Source of the DNA: Megalobrama amblycephala
Taxonomy: Eukaryota; Chordata; Actinopteri; Cypriniformes; Xenocyprididae
Length of the DNA stretch: 64,000 bases
NCBI RefSeq assembly: GCF_018812025.1
Contig: NC_063061.1
Coordinates: 29,700,585 to 29,764,584 of the forward strand
Direction of reading: 5' to 3'
The position numbers and the translations under genes are program-made. A model generated the notes under the pieces. The model was not told the DNA's origin. It did not search any database and saw nothing but the letters and a program-made list of their open reading frames with translations. Of this stretch, positions 21,087-31,325 are shown piece after piece (position 1 is the stretch's first letter; the number at the start of each line of letters is the position of its first letter).

Positions 21087-21290
21087 ACTCTCAGAAAATA
21101 AAGTACATAATTGTACCTTTAGGGGTACAATGGCTTGTCACTGGGACTGTACCCTCAAGAGTACAGTTTTTGTACCCTTAGCATAGGGTACAAATTTGTA
21201 CCCTTGTGATTTGTACCTTAAGAGACCAGTTTTGTACCTGTGGTGACAATTTTGTACCTTTATTTAACAGTACAAAAATAGACCCTTCAA
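21087..21290. repeat. GTACCTTT-type repeat, copy 1
   Basis: It starts CACTCTCAGAAAATAAAGTA and continues with many TTGTACCTTTAGGGGTACAA-like units; such partly self-complementary words recur about every 30-40 bp. It is nearly identical at its start and end to the copy at 21825-22185. Confidence 0.65.
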
Positions 21291-21824
21291 AAAGGGGACA
21301 AAATTGGCAAAATTTTTCTTTTCTCCCAGTGTGTTTAAGATTTTAATTCAAAATGCCTGATCTGTTGCATGAAAGTACTGTTGTTAAAATAACTTAATAA
21401 TGAATGAACAACCACTTTCAGTCAATGATGGGATTAGATTTTATTATTTATGGTGTAAACTCTATCACCAGACTGCTTTTATCTGATGTCTTATTTGTTT
21501 TTGTAAATACAGTTACAAAGTGTTTAACATAATCTTAACATAGAGACCAAGAGCAACTGCCCAACTAAAGGAAGCACTGATCACCATAATGGTAACCAAA
21601 TATTTTCAAATATTGAACATATATCAAACCTCTGTCAATTCTCAAAAAGAACTTAACTGTTAATAATAATAATAATAATAATAATAATTATAATAATATC
21701 AAAATCCGTAGAAATACATTAGGGGTCAATCACCTTCAGAGTCAGTCACATGCTCTGTTTAATCTACTTAACATTTGTCTACTTGTTTTAGACTTATCAT
21801 GCATGCGGTTTTTATTTTAATTAA
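21291..21824. other. Non-coding interior with a (TAA)n microsatellite
   Basis: No gene is seen. A TAA/ATA run occupies about 21661-21690. The segment lies between the two GTACCTTT-type copies within the long-inverted-repeat element. Confidence 0.5.
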
Positions 21825-22185
21825 CACTCTCAGAAAATAAAGTACATAATTGTACCTTTAGGGGTACAATGGCTTGTCACTGGGGCTGTACCCTCAATGG
21901 TACACATTTGTACCCTTATGATTTGTACCTTAAGACAGTGGTTCTCAAACCTGTCCTGGGGACCCCTCACCACTGCACATTTTGCATGTTTCCCTCATCT
22001 AACACACCTGATTCAACTCATCAACTAATTAGTAGAAACTGCAAGAGTTGAATTGGGTGTGTCTGATGAGGGAGACATACAAAATGTGCAGCGGTAAGGG
22101 GTCCCCAGGACAGGTTTGAGAACCACTGCCTTAAGAGACCAGTTTTGTACCTTTGGTGACAATTTTGTACCTTTATTTAACAAAA
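21825..22185. repeat. GTACCTTT-type repeat, copy 2, interrupted
   Basis: It has the same start as copy 1 (CACTCTCAGAAAATAAAGTA) and the same end words (AGACCAGTTTTGTACC, GGTGACAATTTTGTACC), but is split by the hAT MITE at 21936-22128. Confidence 0.65.
21936..22128. mobile_element. 193-bp hAT MITE with 8-bp target duplication
   Basis: The element starts CAGTGGTTCTCAAACCTGTC and ends with its inverse. It is flanked by the exact 8-bp direct repeat CCTTAAGA (21928-21935 and 22129-22136). The CAGTGGTTCTCAA terminus and an 8-bp duplication are diagnostic of hAT transposons. The two halves also pair internally (ATTTTGCATGTTTCCCTCAT with its inverse), so the whole can fold as one hairpin. Confidence 0.88.
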
Positions 22186-22321
22186 TGTTTACAAAATTGG
22201 CTTTGACAGCATACAATCGTTGACTATAATGAGATATATATATATTTTACACACACACACACACGCTGGATTAAAATCAGAATTTATTAAATCCTTTTCA
22301 TTTTCACATTTTACAACATTT

Positions 22322-23787
22322 CATTTGAGTCCATCTTGCCGGGTGTTAAAAATGAACACTGAAGCAGTTAAAGTTAATGAGATAATTGATTGATGATTGA
22401 GTGATGATTGACAATTAGTGGTGACACCTGATGTTAATAAGCAGAATCGCTGAAGAAACAACAAGAGAAAAAGAGAGACACAACAACTACAACTGACTTC
22501 CAGCCATTAAACATTATTACACTTATTATTAACCAGTTTGATTTGATTTCTGTCATACATCAACAAAAGTTCTTATTGAGAATTAACAGATGTTTAGATG
22601 TTAATGTTTTAATGAAAGTTTAGTTTGAAGTCACCATGATGGTGAAAAGCATGTCCTTTAGTTGGGCTCTTGACTCTATTTATTAACATTAATTTTCTTT
22701 GACTGTTTCAACTTTGTGTTTGTAGAGCACATTTGTTATGGTCAGAGAAACTATGATCTGAGCTGTGTTTCCCAAAAGTGCTGTGAGCCAAAGTTGATCA
22801 ATTTAGGTTTACAATACTTTGGGAAGCACAGTCATAATGATTGTGTTTTCTCATTGAGAAATGGTCAGATTCATTGGTGACATCCAGTGTTAACTGGTCA
22901 TATAGATGTTATATTATTTCTTTATAGTAAATCTCTGTTACTGCTTGAAATCCAGCAGAGCTTTTATAATCTGAAGGTTTTTTTTTTAAACACACACAGA
23001 CATCAAGAATCAGCATATGACCCTCAACAATGGTGACAATCAAACAAAGTGCTTCATGTTGCAGTGCATGATGGGAGCCGCCAATCAAAACTCATCCATG
23101 GCTCCCATCATGCATTGCTGCATGAATAAATTATGCAGCTGAATTTTCCTGTAATTTTCGTAGATTGTTCATGTTTGCTTTTATTTTTCTGTTGTTTTGT
23201 TGTGACAGTAGCTTGTTTTGTGATGTTCAGAGTTGATCTGTTTGTCAGTATTTTGTATTTATTTATCCTCACCGTTCTTGAGAATCAGATGCTGATTCTT
23301 GATGTCTGTGTGTGTTTAAACACTGAAGCTTCAGTTTACAATCTATTATTCCTAAAAAAAAAAAAAAAAAAGTCATACTGCTGTTGGATCTCAAGCTGTA
23401 AAATCACAGGAATACTCAATCATTAATACGAAGCTACACATCAAGCACACGGTCAGAGATTTTAGACTCCAAACAACATCAGGCCATCCAATGATGATTA
23501 TATCATCATCAAACTATGATGGAGCAGCCAGAGAAAAATCGGTAATAAAAGGTAAAGAGTCACGAGCCCAACTAAAGCAAACGCTGACCTATTTCATGGT
23601 GACTTGAAATGAAACATTATAAAACATTAATTAACACCTTTTTTCTCTCTTTCCTTCAGTGATTCTGCTTATTAACATCAGGTGTCACCACTAATTGTCA
23701 ATCACCACTCAATCATCAATCAATTATCTCATTAACTTTAACACTGCTTCAGTGTTACTTTTTAACACCTGGTAAGATGGACAGCCT
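22322..23787. mobile_element. Fold-back element with arms of about 700 bp
   Basis: The arms run inward from 22322 and 23787. CATCTTGCCGGGTGTTAAAA and TTTTTAACACCTGGTAAGATG are the outer ends; GGTGACACCTGATGTTAATA and its inverse follow; AGTTGGGCTCTTGACTC and its inverse lie further in. The centre is GATGGGAGCC..GGCTCCCATC near 23069-23110. It has no convincing coding frame and lies inside the long-inverted-repeat element. A related palindrome occurs at 24730-25545. Confidence 0.75.
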
Positions 23788-23794
23788 CTTTGTA

Positions 23795-23852
23795 AAAGTT
23801 GTTGTTTAAAGATTTTAATGATATATCATTAAAATCTTTAAACAACAACTTT
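23795..23852. repeat. 58-bp perfect palindrome
   Basis: Each base from 23795 to 23823 pairs with its mirror from 23824 to 23852 (centre GATATATC at 23820-23827, arms TTGTTTAAAGATTTTAAT). Further partial copies of the same arm follow to 23940 (ATCATTAAAATCTTTAAACA). Confidence 0.85.
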
Positions 23853-24729
23853 ATATATCATTAAAATCTTTAATGATATATATATATAATTTATATATCA
23901 TTTATATATCATTAAAATCTTTAAACAACAACTTTTACACAAAAAAAAGGCTTAGCAGAGGCTGTCTCTTGATGTACCTTAACCTTTAAAAGAAAGTACA
24001 TATATGTACCTTTTAATGCTTGGGAACATATATGTACCTTTTTGACCCTCAAAAAGGTACAAACATGTACCTTGAGGTCCAATAATAAGCCCTATGGGGT
24101 ACGTTAGTGTAGATTGTACCTTGGGGGACAGAAATGGACTCCTACTGTAGCCCTATTTGTGTGACAGGTTATCCCAATAGAAATTTTATGTTCCCAGAAC
24201 ATTCTCAGAACGTCGAGTTAAGGACGTTGTCTAGTAACGTTCCCAGAACGTTCAGAGACGGTCACGATGTGGAGTTCTTTTAAAGTTTGGAACGTTATTT
24301 GGTGGACATTCAGGACGTTCTGGGAATGTTTAGGGGACTATTACTATAGGACGTTCTGTTAACTTCCTAAATGTCCTCTTTGTAACGTTCTCGCGCGGCC
24401 ATAAAATAACCAAAATAGAACGTCCCCTTAAACTCATATCGGGAACGTTATTAAATGACCAACAGAGGACCGTGTGGGAACGTTCAGGTAATGCCCCAAA
24501 TGTCCTCAATTTAACGTTGTTATGTGACCATAAAATTAACCAAATTGCAATGTCCGCCTAAAAGGAACCTTGAACTGCAGCACTTTCATTACCAAAAGAG
24601 GACGTTTTATATCCCAAATGTTCTGTAAAATTTCAGAATTTTTGTCACTTTTAGAGAACTTTTAGGCAAAGTTGCACAAGGTCACGAGAACGTCGCCTTC
24701 TAACGTGCGTTTTATAGAAAATAATGTTT

Positions 24730-25545
24730 GAAGTCACCGTTATAGAGGTGAGCGTTTGCTTTAGATGGGCTCTTGATTCTTGCCATTTTAACCTCATTAA
24801 TTTTTTTTTTTGGTTGCTTTAACTGTATTTTCAAGACACGTTTGTTATAGCACAAAATGCAGGAGAAATTCTGATCAGATGAATTTTGTTGTTTAGTGCT
24901 GATTATTCACTGATCATCACCAGAGCCCAAAATGTGAGTATATTATATGTTAGTTTTGCATTAATTAATGGCTGTTTTTTTTTTTAAGTTCATTATACTG
25001 ACAGAGTTGTGAGCAGTAACTTTTAGGCTCATACAGACCTCATGAATCAGCATATGATCCTTAACAGTGGTGACAAACAAAAATCTTTTTGTGACTTTAG
25101 TAGCTTGTTTTGTGATGCTCAGAGTTGATCTTTTTATCTGAAAATCTTGTCACCATTGTTGAGGATCATACGCAGAATCTTGATGTCTGTGTGAGTCTAC
25201 ATGATGTTGCCTGAATAATTTCTGTATAATAAAAACTATCAAAATGTCAAAGCAAGACAGGACTTTTACTTTATGCATTATCATAGGACTACAACAACAT
25301 TGAAAGAAAATACAATATTCAGAGATCAGTGAATAAAGCCACTGTATGATTATATATTCATCAACAATAAGCAACCAAACCCATTTGATCAGATTTCCCC
25401 CCCACAAATTTTTGTTGTAACATGCTTTAAAAACAGAGTTACAATAATTGGAGAAAAATTAAAGTCTAAATGTCAAGAGTCAGGAGCCCAACTAAAGCAT
25501 GCGCTAACCTCTGTAACGGTGACATTTATAAATTTTGATAAAACA
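24730..25545. mobile_element. Second copy of the fold-back element
   Basis: The outer blocks GTCACCGTTATAGAGGTGAG and CTCTGTAACGGTGAC, then TTTAGATGGGCTCTTGA and its inverse AGAGTCAGGAGCCCAAC, define arms that pair towards a centre near 25090. The internal words match those of 22322-23787 (TAGCTTGTTTTGTGATG, AGAGTTGATCT, CTTGATGTCTGTGTGA), so the two are one family. Confidence 0.65.
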
Positions 25546-25719
25546 TCAACACCTCATTAAGAAGATTTGTATGAAAGAAATAAAGTCAGAGTGGTTTGTA
25601 ATAAGTGAAGATGCAGAGATCTTGAGAGATCTGTTAGTGTTTAATGTTTAATGTTCTGTTTCTGTTATGTTTCTTGCACGTTCGCATGTGTTCACGCGAG
25701 AGCTGACATTGTTTTGGAT

Positions 25720-26005
25720 ATTATTTTGTAAATAAAGTGGTCAATTTTACTTGCGTCGCTTCATAAAATTGAGTTTAAGCCACGGGAGTCACATGGATTA
25801 CTTTGATGATGTTTCTCCTACCTTTCTGGACCTTGGAGTGGTAATTGCGTTGGATCTCTATGGAAGGACAGAAACCTCTCAGACTTCATCAAAAAGATCT
25901 TAATTTGTGTTCTGGAGATGAACGAAGGTCTTACAGATGTGGAACAACACGAGGGTGAGAGTAATAAATGACAGAATTTTCATTTCTGGGTGAACTAACC
26001 CTTTA
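25720..26005. mobile_element. Right half of a TTCACCC-family fold-back MITE
   Basis: It ends TCATTTCTGGGTGAACTAACCCTTTAA with TTAA, preceded by GATGAACGAAGGTCTTAC and GAGGGTGAGAGTAATAAATGAC, the standard right arm of the family. No left arm is adjacent. Confidence 0.6.
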
Positions 26006-27140
26006 AATCAACTAAAAAGTGTTTAGGACATTTGACAGGTTTTGTGGTGTTTTATTCTATGCTGACATCATGAAATTATTTGAATATGGCCATCATTCAG
26101 TATCATGGAATAACATAGCCTATTACTGTCACTACTTTTTTTGTAAGAATATGATGCTTGTATGATTTCTTGGTAGCTTAAATGTTTTTTTTTCTCCTTG
26201 AAGCTGGTATCATCTCAAGGCGCTATGAACATCTGCACAATTTTCACCCATCATCTTGTCAAAGACCATCTAATACAGTATATGCTTCATTTATTAGGTA
26301 TTAAAATACAGAGAAACTGAGCATATATAGCCTATAGGCTACTTGCAGGTTGGCCTTCACAAGCACCGCTCAGGGGTAAAGAATGTGAGGTTTAAGAGTC
26401 AGCAAAATCATTTCATTCTCTCCGGTCAGCATGTTTAAGGCAGAAAGAGTAATGGCCTTTTGTTACAGATTATCTAGAAAGGTGAAACATCTAAAATTAT
26501 ACTCGACCTGAGTCACTGTGGAATTCACTGTGCACACATCAAAACTGAATCTGTCATTATTTTGTTGATGCAGCCATGTTTGTTAACTTGCACCATTTGC
26601 TAATGTAGGTAATGTCTTACCTCAATTACATACATTGCTATGCTAAGAGCTTTTAGAAAATGCCACAGTTGTGGGAACAGACATCAAAGTCTCGGCTCGC
26701 TCGCCAAGAAAGTGACATTAAAAGCTCTTGTTCAAAGGCCCATGTGAGGCAAGTTGAACCCAGCGGCACATGTGGGGTTCAGATCCTTGAGTCAGCACAC
26801 AAGATTTGCTGATTCTAGGGGAGGTTTGTATCCAGACGCCATGTTTAATTGTTTACTCAGAGAACAGGTGCAGCAACAAACAACTCCGTAATGAAGGATT
26901 ATCGTCAGCACTCTACAACTGCAGGTGCAAGACTGTGTTTTGTAACTTTGTTGAGATTCTTTTCCCGTGTGTTCAATCACTCCTAATCTGGTCTGACTCA
27001 GCAAAAGGACAGAACAAAGAAGAAAAGGACAAACGTGGTTCCTAAAAAAAGAGGCCTTTGTAATATTTGTGCTGATGTAATTTCACACTCTAATATTGTT
27101 TTATTATTCCTTAACTCTATTGTTAATTTTCACACATTAA
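26006..27140. other. Intergenic sequence, no gene seen
   Basis: Overlapping short frames on both strands (for example 26792-27004 minus and 26806-27045 plus) lack domains and splice support. No complete transposon was recognised. Confidence 0.4.
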
Positions 27141-27490
27141 AGGAACAGTTTGCCCCAATGACAATTGTCGGCACGAAACGGAAATTGCGCTAGTCTTTCT
27201 TTCCGAAGGTTTAAGTGAAACGGCTTCTTGAACAAGAAAAAATGTGGTGTGTTCGATCTCATTTGAGTGACAGGTTTTCCCACTCTCGCACCAGTAAACA
27301 CATCATCAAAGATGTCGTTGCAAGATGGAGGGGAAATAGAGTACCTCAGGGATGACGTGTTTTTGTAGGCAAAAACCAGAAGCGAGCATTTTAGGACTTC
27401 CGGTTCCATCGCCCGAAAGTCAATGGGTTTTTTGAATGGGTTTTTCACGTTTTGATCTATGACATAAAACACATAGTTATAACCTGCTTG
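27141..27490. repeat. Repeat related in inverted orientation to 28930-29340
   Basis: CTCAGGGATGACGTGTTTTTGTAGGC at 27346-27371 is mirrored by GCCTACAAAAACATGTCGTC and CCTGAG at 29301-29326. The following AAACCAGAAG/CTTCCGGGTT words and the GAAAGTCAATG block are also shared. I take it as part of an old inverted-repeat transposon. Confidence 0.5.
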
Positions 27491-28363
27491 TGATTTTTTA
27501 AACCTTTATGTCTTAAAAACGGCGGCTGCTAACAAGTTGCTAAAAGGGACTACTTCCTTTGGCGGGGACTTTAGACGTCATCATGACAAACAAGATATCT
27601 GGACAGCATTTCTCATGAAAAAGTGGATAAGTATTCATACACAGCGCAAATCGTAATCAGCGAGCATGTTTTTAAATAAGGTTGTTTTTTTAAATAAAGT
27701 TTGAGGAAGCTTGATGGTGGTGACGTTGATCCGCGACCATGGTGTCAAAGAGCTTAGAACCCAAGAGGCGAAACTCTTATCCTTTTTGGGTAACAGTCAC
27801 TAGGTGGCACTCCAGTAGCGTGGCCGCCATTATGGGGTGAAAACACTAACAGGCCCTTAGAATCCTTCACATCTTATGCAACCAAAATCACCAATTTCAC
27901 AACCAAATCAGAAGCGCAATAGAACCGTTTTTTAAAATAAGTCACCAGTAAATTTTATGGCACCTACAGTAAATGTTGTATTGTCTTATATATGTTTTAT
28001 TTTACCAGTTGTGGAATTCAACCATTCAACCTTCTGAGGTAAAGTATAGCCTACTTTGAGTATTTCCATTTGATGCAACTTTACACATTTATTAATAGTA
28101 AATTAATAATTAATAAATTTAAGATCATCATGTTGCAGCGAACAATATATTTCAGACCTAGTGGAGTAATAGTAATAATAATAATATATCACTAGAATTG
28201 AAATATGCTATATATTGTACGTTTTAATCGATCACGCTACAAACATAATGATCTTAAAATACATGATGCATTGCTGTGTCCATTATCGCATAATTCATAC
28301 TTTTGTACACTTTTGCTTTAACGGACATTAACACTGCAAAATCAAGCTGTTATTCATATATAT
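27491..28363. other. Intergenic sequence, no gene seen
   Basis: A+T rich with short TAATAATAAT runs near 28170. The 27820-27850 region has a CACTAGGTGGCACTCCAGTAG block typical of dispersed repeats. No coding signal was found. Confidence 0.4.
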
Positions 28364-28642
28364 TGTAGCAAGTCCAAAGAGTGTTTTATGTTCTGTTCAG
28401 ATAAATCTAAGTAATGTATGTTCTTTTCTTATGTTATGGTTCAGCTTGTGTGGGGCTTTAAGGGGTGGGAGGTTCTCTTGAAAGTAGAGCCTGCGTGGTG
28501 TTGTGTGGGCGGGGTTCTGGGGAAAATGTTCCTAAGTTGGTTCGATGTCTGTGAGGTAAGAGCATCGGCCAAACAGGTGCTCACCTGAATAAAAGAAGAC
28601 TAAGCTGTTAAGTGAGTTTCATCATTTCCTCCGTTCGTTACA
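28364..28642 (+). mobile_element. Candidate solo LTR (279 bp)
   Basis: The segment starts TGTAGCAAG and ends CGTTACA, the TG..CA ends of retrotransposon LTRs, and is flanked by the direct repeat ATATAT on both sides. It contains a G-rich block and AATAAA at 28589 about 50 bp from the end. The flank is A+T rich, so the duplication may be fortuitous. No internal retroelement region is adjacent, which would fit a recombined solo LTR. Confidence 0.45.
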
Positions 28643-28929
28643 ATATATTGTCCAACATTCCCAATTTTTCTGAAGCATGTCCTTAATTTAATTTCATATG
28701 TTGGTATTAATTCAGTGTTTATAAGCCTTTTAAAGAATTTTAACCCAAACTGACTGGGTTTCTAGAGAGCAAAGTTTTGTGAAAAAAGTGGAAGACTTAA
28801 ACACAAAGTGTGTAAAATAAACTGTTAAAAGGATTTGATGATCACTTACAGTATTTTATTCTGTGTTGTCATCACTCAGGTTGAATTTCAGCTTTAATGT
28901 ACGTTTTTTTTTTAACAAAGCAGCTGATA

Positions 28930-29375
28930 TTGCCATAGAAAGTGGACTACCGACTCGCTTTCACCCCAAAATGGCGGAAACGCAGGGCTGCTGCAGGGCG
29001 CCGGTGTTTCAATGGAACTTTCTATTGACTGTCGCTTCTTGTTAGTGTGTATTCTTTGATGGTGTGCTAGTCCGTTTATAGCCTACTGTTAGCTTTTTAT
29101 ATCTGACGACTTTATTTAGGCTTCAAAATGTATGTTGTGTTAACTTGTAAAGATTATCTTGATAGACAAAACGTGTAAGTGTCATAACCCTTTGTTAAAC
29201 ACAGAGCTTATTTTTTTTTTTTTTGCGATTTTCCAAGTCTATTGGAAAAATGCATTGACTTTCGATCGAGGGAACCCGTGCGCGGCTAACTTCCGGGTTG
29301 GCCTACAAAAACATGTCGTCCCTGAGGTACTCATTTTGATTAAAGATTACAAGGGCACGTGGATTAAAAAAAAAA
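28930..29375. repeat. Repeat pairing with 27141-27490
   Basis: It contains GAAAGTGGACTACCG, an ATGGCGGAAACGC block and the inverse of the 27346 block at 29301. It carries small open frames (28863-29045, 29159-29380) with no recognisable domain. Confidence 0.45.
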
Positions 29376-31321
29376 AATGATGGTGTGCACAGATAAATAA
29401 TTTATAATAAATACTGACTGAAATTGTTCATAAAAAATAAGAATTGCCGATTTTTATTTCATTGTGAATTTAGTTTGATTGGGAGTCGCCTGGACACTTT
29501 TTCCAAGTAATCGCAATGACAAAAAGTGTCCCAATCACCCTGAACTCACCCTACATATTAGGGAAATTATCTAAAGTCCCAAACTTTTTCTTTAAAGTTG
29601 TATTGTTTTATGATTGTGCTCATATTTTATCACAACTAATATATCCTGGTTATTATTGTTGTTAAAAAAATGAGCACAATCATAAAATAATTATAATTAA
29701 AAACAAACAAACAAAAAAAACCTAATAGCCTATGTGACCTTGAAATAGAAACAGGTGAAATATGAAAAGAAAATTAGCCTATTTTTAAAAATTGAGAATT
29801 ATTATTAAAAAATGTTTGTTTTAAAAGTCTGATTGAATTATTTTCTTCATTTTAAACATTAATTAACAGGGTGAAAAAATAAATTAGCGCGTTTTCTCTC
29901 ATTGTGTCGTACTCAGCCTGTCCTCTGGGTGGCGATCGAGTCGAGCCTTCCGTCAGACTGATTATTACTGAGCAGAACAGCTCTCGGATCTATAGAAGAG
30001 AAAATATGTCTCATCTAGGTCCGTGGATGATGGAAGAAAAAACACATACATTACCACTACTGTCACAGCTGAAGGTTTCCTGGCATATATGGCTGTATGG
30101 ATTGATGTTCTCGGCGCAAGGCCAGTCTATCCACTGCATGATTCTCAAGGCCCATATGTGCTTTCACATAAACACAGGCATTTCCACACAACTTTACAGT
30201 AATGTAAACTTTTTCTTATTGTATGGGCCTTGGCTAGTTGTCACTGTTTTTTAAGGAATATTTCTCAGACTATATTTACTTATTTTATGTATCTTTAAAG
30301 TTGGCATTGACCCAAACGGTGAATGTGATTTTACCAAGTCAACATCTCTGGATCAACAAAAGGAGAAATTTTGAAAAATGTCCTGCTCAAACTCGTCCAT
30401 ATGGCAGTGAATCACAACCAGGCTCAAACTTGGAAAAAAAAAAGAGATAATGTATTATTTAGTCAAAATATTAATAATACATAACCTTTCTGTTTCTGAC
30501 TGAATTTTCATTTTTGGGTGAACGATACCTTTAAATAGTACAATTATGAACTGCTAAACAATGTAACAGTATTTTGTAATTCAGTGTTCACACAATTAGT
30601 CAGTACAAAAAAAATCAGTTTTTAGGCTAAACTCACAACACTGGCTGCTATGGACAATTTACGAGCTATGAGAACCTAATTGATATTGCTGCTTTTGTTT
30701 TTGATGCTCAATAAACTCTTGAGTCTAGCCTAATTAGAAATAATGAGTGTATTATACTACTCTTCTTATATAATGCCACCAAAACAAATATTTCATCGAT
30801 TTGATGCAAGTTAAAACACAGGTGCTCATTTAGGTGAATGAATAAAGTAGGCTATAAAGAGGGAGAAAGGAGAGTTCACTGGTCCTAACCTCTCGCGGTC
30901 TGCTGCCCATGAAAGTCAACAGACACACAGTATAAATGATGAATCTCTGCAGCTTAAGCCTGGAGGGCTGCAAGACGCATGTTGTGCTCTGACAAGCCAT
31001 CAGCGTCCTCACCGCAGCCTTGAGCTCAGCAAGGTCACTAGATCACGACACGGCCCCCTCTTCTCATGATTGCTCCTGTCCGCTCTCACCTCGCCTGTCC
31101 AGATGGCCTTCTGGGTAAGAGTGAAACATGGTGCACTGTATATCTAGTTTTGAATAAAATGAAAAGATTTTCTTTCTGAGAAAATTTTGAATTATCCCAA
31201 CACTAACAGGGACTAACACACTCAGAACTCAGGTTAACGTTGTGGCAAGGTCCTCTCAAAGTTATAAACAACCATTCTTCCAGTAACGTTATTAGAACAT
31301 ATGTTCAGAGTTATGTAGTCT
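29376..31321. other. Intergenic sequence, no gene seen
   Basis: Repeated A-rich and T-rich tracts and several unsupported frames (29904-30254 is the longest, 116 codons, without domain or splice support). TGAGCACAATCATAAAATAA at 29670 is the inverse of a block at about 29608, marking a small inverted repeat. Confidence 0.4.
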
Positions 31322-31325
31322 TTAA

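Larger units (their letters stand above)
19856..24716. mobile_element. Long-inverted-repeat DNA element with nested insertions
   Basis: The left arm (19856-21073, counting out a nested insertion) and right arm (24183-24716) are inverted copies. For example GTCCTATAGTAATAGTCCCC and CATTCCCAGAACGTCCTGAATG on the left recur reversed on the right, as do TTTTGGTAATGAAAGTGCTGCAGT and AGGTTCCTT. The arms are packed with ACGTTC/GAACGT words. Between the arms lie GTACCTTT-type repeats, a fold-back element and a hAT MITE. No transposase gene is visible, so it is non-autonomous. The terminal duplication was not identified. Confidence 0.7.
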
